From contig OY740770.1 in assembly GCA_963513935.1 (NCBI GenBank), forward strand, positions 90,301,801 to 90,365,800: 64,000 bases of DNA, read 5' to 3'. This DNA is from Aphrophora alni (lineage: Eukaryota > Arthropoda > Insecta > Hemiptera > Aphrophoridae). Below, piece after piece: positions 37,241 to 53,030 of this stretch (position 1 is its first letter; each line of letters starts with the position of its first letter). The position numbers and the translations under genes are program-made. The notes beneath the pieces were generated by a model. The model was not told the DNA's origin. It saw only the letters and a list, made by a program, of their open reading frames with translations, and did not search any database.

Positions 37241-38152
37241 GTAAATGTAAGTTTTATATATCAGATAGCTATACACCAAAGAAGTTATTACCAAAAAAAT
37301 CAATAAATTATTCAACAGTAGTTAACATATTTAAAAATTTTTATATTTAATTTTTACTCCCTTTTGTAATATTCCACATTCAAAATTAATCCATAGGTAT
37401 GTTTACCTGGAAGTTTTTTAATACAAATTATGATAATTTGTAATTTGTTGACCGCCAATAAATTTTGTAATGAATAAATCGATTGAACGGATGTTTGCTC
37501 AAGTATAGTAAATCTATAATTAAATTTGCATTGTTTGACCGATATAATGTGATATTATATGCACAATATCATATTCACTATTATTATCATATTTTATAGC
37601 CAATAAATGACGGTATTCACGTAAAACTTTACAGTTCTTACGATGGTTTGAACATTATTACCGTTTTGTCATAAAAGAGAATGTAGTAACGATTCATAAA
37701 ATTCCAATACCTAGCGTTTGAAGAATCATAAATGTGGACACTTCATGAGTTAATGGTTTATGTAAAGTACGTACATGTATCATAGTAATGGCAGGGGAAA
37801 TTAAATAATTTTCAAACTTGGAATATCATTTTAAATACACTTAATGAACTCCAATTATTTGTTATACCTTTATAAAACCTTTACTGTGTTCTCAATACCG
37901 TTTCATATATCTGACCGTAGCCATTTAACGTCAACATACTAAGTTTAAGAAAAACATCAGCTCGACTTGTTTAATATAATAAAATGTAACCTTGTTGATA
38001 TAATATGCTTATAACCATAATTAGATCCTTAATTGAACGGCAAGTGGATCAATAAATGATTTATTTACTAAAACAAGATTTATGATTAAATTTAAAAGTA
38101 TCTGTATCTTTTTGTAAACATATAACAAAATACAAAATTTGAAATATGACAA

Positions 38153-38185
<33 letters not shown>

Positions 38186-38197
38186 TATATTATAATT

Positions 38198-38243
<46 letters not shown>

Positions 38244-38253
38244 TATAATTTAA

Positions 38254-38332
<79 letters not shown>
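38153..38332. repeat. Complex AT-repeat tract
   Basis: About 180 bp of (AT)n interrupted by repeated TTATATATTAT and TATAATTTAAATAT blocks, so the tract itself has been internally duplicated. Confidence 0.95.
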
Positions 38333-38336
<4 letters not shown>

Positions 38337-39767
38337 CATTTTCTAGTAAGTGGTATCTTACTGTTTAAATTTGTAAAAAATATATATATTGGAGTGGTAA
38401 TGACACGATTATTATGAATAATAATAAATATTCTTATAATAACTATCAACGCGATTTTAAAATAAACAAAATAATTCTAAAAATGAATAAATATTTTTCA
38501 TTACTAGTTTCTTACAACTCTAAATACTGTTATACAAGTATAATAACGTTATTTTTTTATTGAAATTGATCTATATAATGGGACAAATCCTTTACAGGCA
38601 GCTGTCGGGGCTCAACTGTGGATAAAGGCTTCTCTTTACAGATATATAAATTAATATTTTATTTTATTTACAGCACATTTGACAATAAATATGTTATCTC
38701 TAGTCCTAATTGATGAATTAGACTCCGATTAAATACATTTATAATTCCGTTAGAGACGTAAATACTAAATCAGTATTTGAAATACTTTCATTGATATTGG
38801 CTTTGGAGTAGTACAAAAATCAAGGTTGACTTTACTCACCAAAACGAGAATAAATATTAATAAACATACCTTGCACATTTGGTTCGCATAGTTTGATATT
38901 CAGTTATAATAAAAGAAATGTGTTCTAGTGAAACCTAATTTATCTTGCAGATCATACGAACACAGTAAAAAGTTTAGATTTATAATTATATAAAGAAAAA
39001 TCCCATAATGTTTACCGTAGTAAATATTATTAGTACATATGACCAATTCGTCACCAATTTATATTGTTGATTACTTATTAATTACTTCGTTTCACAAAAC
39101 TATTTATTTAATTTTTCTGCATACCACTGTATTGATCCAGTGACTATAAACGTTTGACATTTATAAAGAACTGTTTTGTGAGCAAGACGTCACTATAAAC
39201 GATAAAAATAGAAACATTTATTGTTTGAGCGAGCATAGAATAGTGCAATAACTTCATTATTCGGATTCATCATTTTTTGTAAAATAATGCATTTATATTT
39301 TACCTGACTGATTCAGGTTTATATTTGACAGTATGTTTCTGCAATAAAGAACTTGGATAATTTCCTTGATTTGTAACGAATTTATTTCAATATTGAAATC
39401 TTTAAATATAAAAGTCATAAAAATACAATTTAAATTATAACAAACTAAAGTGAAACCTAATACTCAAACAATAAATCTAATATAAAATAATAATACGATA
39501 TCGAAATAAAGCCTAATTTCTTATTATATAATGAATCCCACTCAAATCTGTGTAATACAAATCTTCATACTAGCTTAGGATTGAATAATGTACTAAATCA
39601 TGAAAAGTGAAGACTGAATTGTTAATTTTATTTTACCTGATTTTACTTTATGATATATTTTAATTTGGAACATTTTACATTTTGAGGTTACACAAATCAT
39701 AAATAAAATAGTTTATTTCTGTGTGAACGGGAGTCAGAACGTACTATTTACTCAACGTACTTTGTAC

Positions 39768-39769
<2 letters not shown>

Positions 39770-39853
<84 letters not shown>
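39770..39853. repeat. Compound (AAT)n(AT)n microsatellite
   Basis: About 45 bp of AAT trinucleotides joined to about 39 bp of AT dinucleotides. Confidence 0.95.
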
Positions 39854-39856
<3 letters not shown>

Positions 39857-41823
39857 GAGAATAATATTACTGTAGTTTACTTTCCGTGCGAAAGATACTT
39901 ATATTCTTATCTGCCTACTAATTAAAACTGTATGTAAATTGATTTTAATGTATTTTATATCGTTTTATAAATTCCTGATGATGAGCTATTACCTGAAATC
40001 ATAAAAAATTAGTGTAAAAAAAATATAAAATAAATATTTTTAGATATTATTAGAGGTGTGTTTTAAAGTATTTATTTCGTCTGTTTAAGTGTTTAATTGA
40101 TCATTTCGTACATATTCCTCTGTATGTGTAATCCAATTTCATTATAAATATATGAAACGCCCTAAAATTCTATTCTGTCTCTTTCATAGTGTGAGTTTCA
40201 TTTACAGATCACTGCATACAAATATAAGACAAATGATTGAAATATTTTAATTTAGTGTCGTAAATATTGTTCAAAAAATTGCATAATTATATGTGTTATG
40301 GTGTGATATATTGAGCTAGGTTCAGTAGACATTACTTATTAAATATAAATTAACAATAGGTGTAGCAGGGATAATTTTTTTAAAAAAATGTAAGTTTATA
40401 TATTTTATTTCTAATTTCTTTCAACTTTGTTGAAAAATAGACAACTTTGTAAAAAAAAAGTTGATCAATATATCCCTAAATAAATTTGACCAATGGCAAA
40501 ATCAGTTCTGTTATATACAATTACATAAAACTTTCAAATAGATTAGAAGAAAACATTAAATAGAATAATTACGAACGATATTAGTGTTTCCCTAAAAAGT
40601 GTAAAAGAGTATTATTGTTAAGGTATTGAGGAATGAATTAGTTTTATTACACATTTTATATGTTTAAACGTAAAATTTATAATCAAAAGAATACCCAGTT
40701 ATGCATTTAAATACATTTGAATTAAAAAAAAATCAATGTATTATAGTGTCTGTATTATAGAACATTATTTTACCTTCATATGTGTAACAAATTACATGTA
40801 TATGGGTTATTTAAATGTGATTAAAAAATGTATCACCCGAGAAAACATTGCATAACTATCTACATTCCTTATACTTACCCTTTCTAGGGTACTGAATTTC
40901 CAGGCTTCATATCTTTTGTTTCTGTAATCCATTTATTCAGCGATTTTTTTATTTCTTAGCGTCTTTGAATAAATGGATATTTATCACAATCTGTCTTCAA
41001 ACTGAGTAAAAAACTAAGCCATTAACCAAAAGCTTTGTGTGATGAAGTATATTTGTGTGATTATTTAATAATTTCTATTATAGTCGGCGGTGACGTAATT
41101 GGGACAGTGAGATAAATATGTCACGTGTCTTGGTCAGGACTTTAGAAACTTGTCTGTTATCAACAAGATCAACATGTTACTGTTTTACACAAACTGTGAT
41201 GTAAAAAAAATATATATTAAAACCATTCAATTCACAAATAATTGATTTTTTCGGTATTTAATTATTTTACTTATGTAACAAGGTGAGCAGTGTCAACCTC
41301 TCTAAGTTGGAAGTTTATTGTATATTCTTGGACATTTCAATATGTTATTTGTAAATACATTTTAATGTGTATAAATGAAGCAATATTGGGGGTTTCTTAG
41401 TTTTAAAAAATAAAAATTTAAAACGTATTTTTTTTCACACATAAGCCAGAAATATTTTCAGTGTTACAATAGCAATTAATTATTTGAAACAATTCAAAAT
41501 GAATGTTTAGGTTTCAATTTTATCTTTCATCGATTTTATTCGTAATTCCTTTAAAATATTTTGTCTAAATTGTAGAATGAAATTTTGCTCATAGTCATAT
41601 TTTATTTACAAGTATTATAACAGGTTTCACAATTTATTCTACAGCAGAACACACAACTTAATTTATTATTATTTTTAAGGGAGTCATGCAGTAAAAAAAA
41701 CTAATTTTGTATCAACAACATTACAACAGCAAAAAACAGAATCAGACAAAATGATTACTTATAATTTAAAAGATAATGCAATATGTATAAACAGCAATTA
41801 AAAAAACTATGTGAGGGAATGAT

Positions 41824-41826
<3 letters not shown>

Positions 41827-41887
<61 letters not shown>
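41827..41887. repeat. (AT)n microsatellite
   Basis: AT dinucleotide run of about 61 bp. Confidence 0.95.
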
Positions 41888-41889
<2 letters not shown>

Positions 41890-44800
41890 AACGCATTCTC
41901 GGAACACTTTTATTGACTAATGTCTAACTTATTAACACGTGTTACGAGTGGGTAATTTATGTGTCAGAATATTTAATAAAATTGAATAAAAATCACCATA
42001 TATTATTCTTCTTCTTCTAGGTAGTAGTTTCTAAATTTAGTTTTATGCCCATTTATCTTTTATATTTATGTACTGTAATTATTATCTTCAGGTTTAACAA
42101 TAACGGACGTAAGGACATCACGCCTTTGTTTACAATAAACAGATGTGTACCGTAATATAAAAGTTTGTGGAAGAACACGGGGATTTCTGTTGGACACTGT
42201 CTGTTAATATTACATTTTGAACTTACAGCTCCTAAATATCTTCATGTCAAGTGGCAGTGAACAGGCACTATCAGTTTTTGAGATATTATCAATTCCTCCA
42301 CCACAATTGTGACCCTGAAGTGCATTTTAATATCTTTTCTCAAGTATACTCATAAGTATTGGATTTTATTTTATTTTTATTTAGATGCAATAGAATACTA
42401 TTCTAACACTTTTTTTACTTTTATGGGAAAAATGATAATTTTTACCATCAATCCATACTTGAAACCGTACAATGTAAACTAGTGAAACAAAATATATAGT
42501 AAATCCACACTGTGTAAATTTGGTTTCTAAAATGTTTTGTTTTTATCACTAATTAATATCCAAAAAAAAACATTCAAAATCAATGTATATTGAGCATGAA
42601 TGTTCCAAATATTGTAATTATTTTGATATTATACCAAATAAGTTTTATATTTTCTGAAATAATTTTTCATTGTATTTGTAATTTACAATATTTCTTATGT
42701 TCTTAAATTTCATTTACTCATTAAAATTTGAGAGACAGTGACTGCAGATATGCGATGCTGTTTTATGTTATATGGAAATCTGTGTATCAACTAGACTAGT
42801 AATTTATTTTTTTCATATAGGCTACATGGTAAGATTTACTGTTTGTTTTTATGTTTAGAATATTACAAGCTTTTCATCTTAGTGTTGTGATACTTGTAAC
42901 TTTTTATTGTAAATTGAGCCTGATAATCATAAACGTATATTGCTTTTAAATGGTAACCTCGTATTGTTTAAAGGATAGTTTTCTCAAACTGTAATTGGTA
43001 ACCCATTCTGGTTCTGTTATTGGAGTTATTATTGCACAGCAAAACGAGTAAAACAAACAAAGGTTATTTGATTTATTTTTCCTTATGGTGGATTTCATTA
43101 ATTTCATTTTTTGGTAAATTGATATAATATTATCTTAAAAATATTAGATCATAATACTGTAGTTTTTATTTAATGTATAACCCGTCCCTCGAGATGATTG
43201 ATGTTATGTTTCTTTATTTTCGAATTTAAGAAATTATTTGCAGAAATTCATGGTATCTTTCGCATAGATTATTTCCTTTACTTTTGTATTTAATTGAATA
43301 GTACAAAACAGTTGTTGTTCGCCAATTCTTCGTCTCCTATATTCACAATCCCAAATCATTTGTATTTTACATGAATGTTTCGTTCGTTTGAAAGTTTTTA
43401 TATGTTTGTGAACGTGTCTTCATAAGAATTCAAGAAACTTTAATAAATCCTCGATATTATTTACCTTGTTTAATTAGGTTGTTTTTAACTTTTACGACGT
43501 AAAAATAATCTATTCCATTGGTGAGACTGATCCACCGCTTTTTCTATTTGTACAATATTTTGATTTTGATTAGTTTAAAAAGAAGTTATGAAACTTTGAT
43601 GATTTAATGTTCTAACTCTCAATCAGTGAAGTAAATATGTCTTATCTAGTAAACATTGCAATGATATGTAATGAATTGAAGTACAAGTAGTGAAATTAAA
43701 TTTTAAAAAACAATAGTTTCTTATAATATAAGTAACTACAGTTTAATTATTAATCAAAGAGTTTTTAATTACTGACTATATGGATAGACATTTATTTGCT
43801 TAATTCGTGGTATTTTAATGTTTTCCGACCACAAATTTTAAAGTATTGTATGCATGTATTAATAAATTTGTAAATGCTCTTATATTCTGTATAAGGCGGA
43901 TCAAAAGATTATTAAATTTAAGGATTTATAATATTATTTTTTTAATTACTTTATCAATTAGATTAAACGAATAGTAGTACATATGCATCGAAACTTCAAC
44001 TATATTAAAAAATGATTTTATTTTGAATTAATATTTTTTTAATAGGCTTAACAATTCAATTTCTACAATATTTGTGAGTATATTTATTTACATTTTTTTT
44101 TTATTAACCTATCCGAACTTTTATATCGCAGACTTCACTTTTAAACATCAATGACAATATAGTTAAAAGTTATTGTTGAACAAAAATGTTTGTCTTATTT
44201 AAAAAATTATTGTTTTTTAAAAATATAATTCTCATGTTATTTGTACGACTACCTCAACCTTGAAGGTAAAACTTATTTATAACACAAAATGTAAACAACA
44301 TTGAACTAGTTTCATGTTCTTGTCTGAATTATAGCATATCGAGATGTCAACATTTGCACAGAAACGACTTGCTATTGACGTTATTATAGTGCATATTCAA
44401 AGACAATTAAGAATATCGTTTACAAACTCCGCTATTTTTAAAATATGAAACAATTTTCGCTATCCAATTTATCGAATACTAAGTTATTTTAAATCACGTA
44501 TTTATTAATGTTTAAAATTAAAAATTCAAGTTACCTTAAGTTGGAATATTTATTTTTAATTTTATATTTCACAATTTAGTTTTGAAAATTACAAGTTTTA
44601 TGTAATCAAAATTTCATAAAATAATCTATTGAGCAATTTCATAAGAAGTAGACCTGCTGACAGATTGTCCAGTATATTAGCACAAATTTCGGGGGGAAAT
44701 ACAAAATAAGAGATTATTTTTATATACAACTTTTATAACTTACTGAATAATATTTTGTCCTTAACTGGAATCTTAAGTACCTAGTTATATTTATATACAA

Positions 44801-47800
44801 TTTGTAAAATGTAAATAAATCAAGGTCTCCTTTTTTTTTTTTTTTTTTTTTTTAACAAATATCTTTTCAGATTTCCATTATTGGGAAAATGTTTACCTTG
44901 AGAGTTTGTCAGAGTTTATCATAAAGTTTTGTAACATTGATTTTTACATTGTTGAATAATCAGACCTTTTTGATAAACCTAAAACATAAGAAATTTTAGT
45001 AAACCCATAGATATACTTCTTCTCTCCAACGATTGTTATTGTCAACTATAACCAATATAAAATACTAAAATCTGAGCTGATGTTTACAGTTATTGTTCAA
45101 TGTTTGAATAAGCTATTATTTGGTGTAGATTTTTAATTAACTTTAAAATCTGAATAATCATAGGAAAATCAAATTTTAAATTAGGTAAAAATTTAGTGTG
45201 TCTGTATATCTTTGATAATGAAAATAGTACATATATTTTGATTGTAATAAAATTCGTGTGTACTGTCTCATTGGCCGTAAAAAAATTTCAAATCTTAAAA
45301 AAGAAACATTTTGATAATATGATTGCAGATATATATGGATGTTTATTTTTATTTTACAGCGATTTTAACAACAAATATCCATATTAAAATAGAAACTAAT
45401 TGGTGTAAGAGTTAGAAGTTGTTTTTTACCGAAACATTATTATACGTAACACGCATCTATTGCATTGTTGATGTTATCTTCCCTTAGAGCGGTCACGATA
45501 AGTAGCCAGATATGTGGGCAGACGTTCCAGTCAGCAGAATTGTTGAGTAACGTCATGTTGACCTACAGTTGTTATGAATACAAACACAATCTCTAAATTG
45601 TGTCTAGCTTTAATAATTAATGCAAATTGTTATTATTTTAATTATTATTTTTTAATATCCAGTGACTCGATTTTTCCACTTATTAAACAAATAAATAATA
45701 ATACCTATGAATTAAATTCTACTCCTTTTTATTTCATACTACAACAGGAACAATTGTAGAAATATATGTTATTTTAATTGTTACTGTAGTATTTAATGAA
45801 TAAGATAAAATTTTAGTAATTCTAAAATATTACAAAATCCTAATTTCACATTAATTGATTGTTCGTAATATTGATTTATATTTTTGTAACATATCTGTCG
45901 AAAGAGAAACCTTACTAAGGAATATTGTGTGTGCATTGAAATAATGTTTGCATGATTAATACGTATCAACGTTTGTTTATATTTGAGACGATATATTTTT
46001 ATTAATCATATCTAAAACTAGACATACTCGTTTGCGTTGTTATAAATCTTTTGTTTTATTTATGCGGTCGGTATGGTCCATTAGCGAATTGCAGCACGTA
46101 TACAAGTCTCAACGAGAGCTTAACATAGAATTTATAGCTTCGTGACCACTCGTATGTAACTGAAATACAGCTAGAATTATATACATGCCTTATTGCATTA
46201 TCCGATGTTACGTATTAAGGGCATAATCATAATTATTTGTAAAACAAACATTGGAAAATCATTATTAGAGTCATGAACACAGAATCATACAACAAATAAA
46301 TTAAATACTTGAGTATATTACTGATAATGACACGAATTGGTTATATTCACTTACACACCATCCTCTTTTGATAAACTATTCCTATTGTACAAAATGTTTT
46401 TTAACTCAACACTATTTCTTCAACTTAGGTTTACTTAGTTACTAATGTTAAACAATTTTAAGAAGAAATCCCCGATTTTATTGAAAATTGTCTACATTTA
46501 AAGTGTGTTTTATTATACACGTTTTTGACTATTTAAATCTTAGTCCAAAACGAAATTATATATATATTTTATTCATAACAAACCGATATCTCTGTGTCGT
46601 TTCGTCGTATATAAATTGACATCTTTATTTTCCAAATTATGAACTGCAAATGTTTGAAAACATCTATGCGCGTACTTTGTTATGATTAGTTTATAAGACT
46701 GAAAATCTAATAAATTTGTTGTAAAAAGGTACGATCATTTTCTATCTTTCATTCTTTCAAACATTTCACCTTCTTCCTTTCACCTCTTTCAAATTCTTTA
46801 TATAAAAATTAAAATATTTAATGTTATATAAGTTAGTTTTTATGCTGTAATGCATATGTAAAAGTAAATATTATTTAAGATATATTATTTTAACTCTTCT
46901 TAAAAATAGTAACTTTTGTATCAAGTGAACTTGATTTTGTTTTTAAACTGGAGAACCTAATAATGTTTACAACCTCGTGGCAAATTAAACTGTTTAAATT
47001 TATACTTGCAATTGTACGTACAATTGTTTAAAAACGAAGGTTACATATTTAGATTTACAATATTCAAAAAATTAACATCCATTCGTTCTTCGGTTCTACT
47101 ATATTTTTTCAATAGATTTTCCACTCTAAATGTTAATATAAGACACTGTATAATCATGATGGTATTTGATTGAGATATAAGTAGAGTGAATCTTATATAA
47201 TTTACTGACTCACAAAAATTCAATTTGATGGTAAACTAATATTATTTAAAATGTGATGAGGTAAAACAAGGGCGTCAACCTAATTTCTTTACAATAAATA
47301 TAATTATTTAGCATTTAAAACAGAATATACTAATCTTCTTTCAATAATGAATTGCTCTGGTTTATAGCTTATATAGAAGGGGGATTTTTATTTTCAGTCT
47401 TTGCCTTATTGGAATATTCCGGCAACGGCTTAGAATGGATATTTATTCACAGCAGTTTCAAGACTACATATTTATATGATCAAGGTTATATATTGCAACG
47501 ACAAATATATAATGGAATATAACGAAACTGTTATATAAAAGTCATAGTTTTAATTGCTAAATTTTTATTATTATATATAATATCATATTTACATGATTTC
47601 CGTATGTTTGTCTTTAACAATCTTCAATTTTATTTCATTCAATAATTCTCTCTATCAAAAAAAAACAAAAAAAAAAAACAAATTGAAACCGATATTTATT
47701 CCAATGGTTACGTTTATTACTTTTGAATCATCCTGCATAAAGTACTTTATATACTTATCATTAGAGATAACTTATACATTCACCACGAACATATACTAAG

Positions 47801-47830
47801 AATGACTAACATCTAGGTCATGAACATTTG

Positions 47831-47950
47831 GATCAATAACAGTGCCGGTGCTGGAAGAGCAACTTTAAATAATAGATGAGCAAGACGCTCTCGTCTTTCC
47901 TCGCTGCTCTTTATACCATATGCATTATGCTTTCCACAAAAAAGATGATT
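47831..47950 (-). pseudogene. Coding-like segment, copy 1 of a diverged pair
   Basis: On the minus strand this GC-richer segment is open through a frame reading CGKHNAYGIKSSEERRERL, then AHLLFKVALPAPALLLIQ, before a stop. A second segment at 59507-59620 on the same strand shares the sequence and, in one frame, the pattern RLxxLLFKxxxxAPxLLLI. Both therefore descend from one sequence, either a duplicated host exon or an uncharacterised repeat family. I do not recognise the protein. Confidence 0.4.
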
Positions 47951-50900
47951 AGGATTAGGTAGGAGTTAAAGAATAATTGAAAACTACGACAAAACACAAA
48001 ACTCAAATCAATAATACATCATTGTATGCAGGAACTGATATATTTAGATTAGATTTTCCTCATGTAACGGATTTGCAATTTCCAATAACTTAGAAGCAAA
48101 ATGCAATTTTTGTGTAATTTATAGTGTATAAAAACATGTAATATACTAAAACTTTTAAAATAAAATGGGATACTGACTGAATCTTTATAACAAATTCATA
48201 AAATGTAATTTTCTAAAAAAAAAATAAATAAAAATTCAATTTACCTGTATTACTCATAATGAATCAAAAAAAGCTGTAATTGTTTACTGTCAAAAATATA
48301 AGACAGAATGTTGATAAAATATTCTTCATAACCTAACATTATTTTGTTGTAACTTCTGCACTACTAATAATTCTAAATTTTAAGACAAACAGAAATTACA
48401 ATGAGTAATTATCATCGTCTTTATGTAAATCGCTATGTTAAAAGGCAAATACAAATTATAATGAGAACATAACTTATTCTCTTAAAATTAACATTAAGAA
48501 ATTATGTCTGATTTTCTGTTCAATATAATCTACTGAAACAGGTTGCACTTGACGTTTAAACTTAGTTGACTTTTTATCCTACAAACTTCAACAAATTCCG
48601 AAATTCCATGATTGTAGTCAAAATTTTAAAAAAAGTCTTGAGATATATTTTTATAAAAATCATTATAATTTTATGAAATATATAATAGCAATGTTTTTTC
48701 AATACGCATAGCAATTAGGAGTTATTTTTCCATTACTGAAAAGATTCCTTGGAATTCTATTTCATGTCAGAATTGAGGGTAATTATTATAATTTTGAAAA
48801 TTTATAATGGTTTCGGAATATAAGAGAAATTGTAAAACATACGATTATAAATCATGGTTAGTGACGCATAAACAAGTCATATAAGGTCGAGAATTAGCTT
48901 AAACTGCATGACTGTAAAATCCAAACTTTTAAATTGTAGAAAACTACATATGGAATTACGGAGATCCCCACTTTTGTTATACTTTTGATATAAAATAATT
49001 ATAATAAATTGGATATTCTTAACATTAAACTTCCTCTACAAACTTTGAAAGCAGAAACATGGAGTGCTAACATTTTGTTATGCAAATGCCTAAACGAAAA
49101 ACGGAGGAATTGAAGATAATCAAAGAAATATATAAATTTTCTTCAATATTGTAAAGTAATTATCCTAATAGGTAATTACTTCATTAGCTCGCAAACAATA
49201 CTCAATCTTCAAACAGGATTATTGTGCAAGAGTCAATATGTATTATTACATCTTTTGACAAAACAGTGATTTAGTCTTAAAAAATATATAAATAAAATCT
49301 TAAACAAATAAAAGAATTACTACACATATTTAAGACCCAATAAATTGATTTAAATCAATGACATTAAGTCAATAATGGCACACCTAATAATGACAATAAT
49401 AGTTGTTCATAAACACAACGTTATTTATCAATTAGTATTATTGATATTATCACGGTTAGTTCCTATCTGATTGTCATTATGGTATAATATTTGTATGATA
49501 TAAAATTTATATATTTACTGATATTATATTCAGAGATGGTGGACAGTTTAAAATAAAACAAAAATAAACAATTACAAGAATTTTTAAATTATAGTGAAAC
49601 AACTTACTAAATATATTCAGTTGAATAGATAAGTTACATTTAAAGTATGTTAGGTATTTATTTCCCATAACATAAATACTGGTATGCAATATCAAATTAT
49701 TATTTGTAAATATTTTCTTGGACTAGGAGTGCTTTTTTGTCGTTTTTGACTTGGTGGTAATTATTCATTATTAAGGTTTTAGATGCCAGGCACTGTTTTA
49801 AACTTCCATTTAAGAATGTTACCTCTTAAACACTTTGTTTCGTTATTCCCATTATTTTTAAACATTATAATGAATCATTGTTATTATATAATCCGATATG
49901 TAATCCACATATTTTTCATTTAAGTGTAAATTATTTATTTATGTTTTATTATATTGTCCTTTTCGACACGTTATCGAAGTTAGCATGTCATGATTAATTT
50001 TAGACGTAACAGAATCTAAATTCAATCACTATAATTTATAGTTCACACACAATAAATAAAAATTGAAAGATTAAAAATGATTTTTTTTTAATCGGTGTAT
50101 AAAAGATTATGATATATATTTAATAAATAAATAAAAGCAGCTTTACACGCACACATATCCTCAAACCCACTACCATTAATAAACACATAAACACAAAACT
50201 CTCTCGTAAAAACACAAATATATTTAAATGTACAATTAATTTATGGTTAAAATATATATATATTTATTTGTGATATATTTGAATTTTTTATTTAAAACTT
50301 CTAGTTATTTTTGAAGATTTTCAAAATTCATATTTTGACTTTAGTTTTCTTCCCAGGAAATTTTTTTAGTTGAACTACATAAACATAGTTATTATAAAGA
50401 TTAAAACATACAAAATTCCAAAATCTCAATTAATATATATTTTGACATATATTCTAAAGGAAGACATACATTCTACAACCTAGAACCGATATGGAAAAAA
50501 ACATATTATTATTTAATCAACACATATATTATTTGTATTTTAGGAAATGTGTATTAGGTACCTAATGTTAAACTAGCACTTAAGGGAAGCCATGCTATTA
50601 ATAATTCTGTCAAACTTCCCAACTGAATCGCAAAGTCAGCATGATGTCAGGTAATGATTTACTACATTATTGATAGCGTAGAGTACCGGAGTTGGCTACA
50701 CCGCAAGAAACATGTTAAACTTAAATATATACTATGAATTTTAAAATACGTATATTTTCAGTCATTCCAAGTTGAAAAACGTATATTGAAAATTACGTGT
50801 TGATATATTTAATAATTTAGGGTACAAAGGTTCACATTTTGAGCCATTTCAGCTATGTTATCCTTGACAGGATAGGAACTACGAATTCTACAAAATAATT

Positions 50901-52522
50901 ATTAAACTAAAATCAAAACACGTAATTTAAAAACATAACCACAACTAAATAAAGCTATAGGTAAAGCTATAAGTGAATCATCAATGGCTATCTTAAAGCA
51001 TTTGTTTTTTTGAAGAACATACATAAATTGTAGTAAGCATAAGTGCACTTTATTGGGCCAGACATATAAGTTACACAAGAATTGGTTTTCAACATGACCC
51101 CATATCAGAACAATAATTTAAGTGTATTGTAACATAAACAATGCCAATACACTAAAAGTAGAATGAGACATAAAAAAAACAGCTGGGTCTATGGTATAAA
51201 TGATATATAAATGAATATCTCAACTTAATATACTCAAACGAAATAAGCGGAATTTACATAAACAAGACAAATTAATAGAACATACACACAAATCAAGTAA
51301 GTGACTAAGGGTTATAAAATTTTAATACTAAAAACCTAATGCTTCATAATAGGACTTTATTCCTTATCGTACAATGAGAATCAATTCTGATGTCATCATT
51401 GGTATGTCCAAATACTGAGACACTACATAAACTTTTCAATCTATTAAATATTTCCTAAGTAAATAACTTTAGATAGTATTTGGTAACCCACTATCTTCTA
51501 CCTACACTATAGCATTATTACACTCTCAAACTAGAAGCGTAATTTTACAGTTTATAATTTCCATCTTTATATGTTCTGTCATAATAAGATTATTTATGTT
51601 CCAAATATAATTTAAACAGTTTACTAAATATTTCATCAAAATATTGGTAGCCCATAATATTTCTAACACCAACCTATATGGAGAAATATAACCTTCATCC
51701 CTTCAATTTATATTATAAATGTAAATGTCAAATTTTATTTCATCAAACTTCGATTATAAAACAGTCTTTATATAACTTCAGTCTTTTTATTTATACATAT
51801 TTTTAAAATATGTATCAGTTACTTTAGGATTGTTTTCAATTTCAATACCTGTAATAAAAGTAAGTTCACATAAATTAATTTTAGAAGTTATTTTAGGTAG
51901 TTTTTTAAACCGGTTTTTTTTTAAATCGAAGGAAAGTCTATTTTGCATTTAGAATTTTATCAAATGATGACATTATTCTTTGAAACACTTAATAGTTCCA
52001 TATATAAATATAGATATTTAATTAAATGGTTTAAAAAAAATCGAGTTCTAGTAGAGACTTGATAATCTACGATATTAAACTGTTTATTTGTTAAAAAAAT
52101 ATGTATTGTATCGGAAAATAATAACGATAATTGCACAGCAACTTTATTATTTTATTTTGTTCAATATGTTGTGAAGATTACAACATTACTGTTGTAGTAA
52201 ATAAGTCAAAGCAGGTATATAATTCACTGGAGGGAAATATATTTTGAAATGATATTATATAGTCTTATATAAAAACTTTACCTAAATATAATTACTTGAT
52301 TACAAAATATTTCTGACAGTTTTTAGTAATGAATTTCACTTTATTAAGTTATGTGTAGCATATACTACATGACAGCACAAATTTTGTCCTTGTAATTTCT
52401 ATATCAAGACATAATATTCTTTATTCATACCATGTATTTAAAATTTGACATAGAACTTAATAAATGGTAATGTGTAATGTACAATCATAAACAACTCATC
52501 ACTTTTAGTAATTAGATTAATA
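47951..52522. other. AT-rich non-coding stretch
   Basis: No supported gene, RNA gene or mobile element recognised. The minus frame at 49507-49695 (62 codons) is AT-biased and unrecognised. Confidence 0.6.
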
Positions 52523-52819
52523 CCAGGTGTCCAAAAAGTCCCACCCCCTCTTATTTTTTTTTTATTAATACAAATACACAGTTTTGCTTTGAGGAAGGTT
52601 TATATTATAACCAAAGGAGGAGTTTTTTGAAGTATCAAAATTTCCATCCTTTAGCCCCAAAATAGGGTAGTTTGGGGGTAAGTTAAGAATTTTAAATAGC
52701 AACCCCTATTGAGTGATACCTCATTTTAAAGGTCTTTTCAAAATAAGAATAATGGCGCAAACCAGAGGTCTCTAGGTTCATCTTACCGAACATAGCAACC
52801 AATCGAATTGTGAATGTTA
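52523..52819 (+). repeat. Left terminal inverted repeat
   Basis: About 297 bp matching the reverse complement of 53017-53309, with small indels near 52556-52600 and a 5-bp difference at the extreme end. Confidence 0.8.
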
Positions 52820-52907
52820 AACTACAAACTCCAGCTGTTTTTATTACATTACAAACTGCTCTATGTTGGTAAAATGATGGTAAGAGCCTTACATTGTTTT
52901 TTTTAGC

Positions 52908-53030
52908 TCATATTAAGTTCTTGAAATGGCTACCATTTACTTTTTGGCAGAAATGGATTCTGGACTCAAAATCATGTTGTATATTTCGTAACATTTCCGG
53001 TCTAATTATTAACGTAATATTCACAATTCG
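52908..53030 (-). pseudogene. Transposase C-terminal relic inside the long-TIR element
   Basis: The minus frame reads IIRPEMLRNIQHDFESRIHF and then CQKVNGSHFKNLI before its stop. This fits the C-terminus of insect IS630/mariner-type transposases, which commonly end with a PEMLxxV...R...C...NGGHFEHLL pattern. The frame continues upstream to 53120, but that part is terminal-repeat sequence. Confidence 0.6.

Larger units (their letters stand above)
34744..47830. other. Long AT-rich non-coding stretch
   Basis: About 13 kb with no supported gene. It contains microsatellites at 38153-38332, 39770-39853 and 41827-41887, homopolymer runs (T at about 44831-44853, G10 at 36364-36373), and a pair of short similar segments at 36361 and 37176. 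Several frames of 60-63 codons (35257-35445, 45196-45387, 45574-45759, 47041-47223) are AT-biased and unrecognised. Confidence 0.6.

Noticed and set aside
42940..43030. Possible fourth LTR end (TTGGTAACCCATTCTGGTTC)
   Set aside because: Only a short similarity to the LTR end. The terminal GGTAACA, AATAAA spacing and other landmarks are missing.
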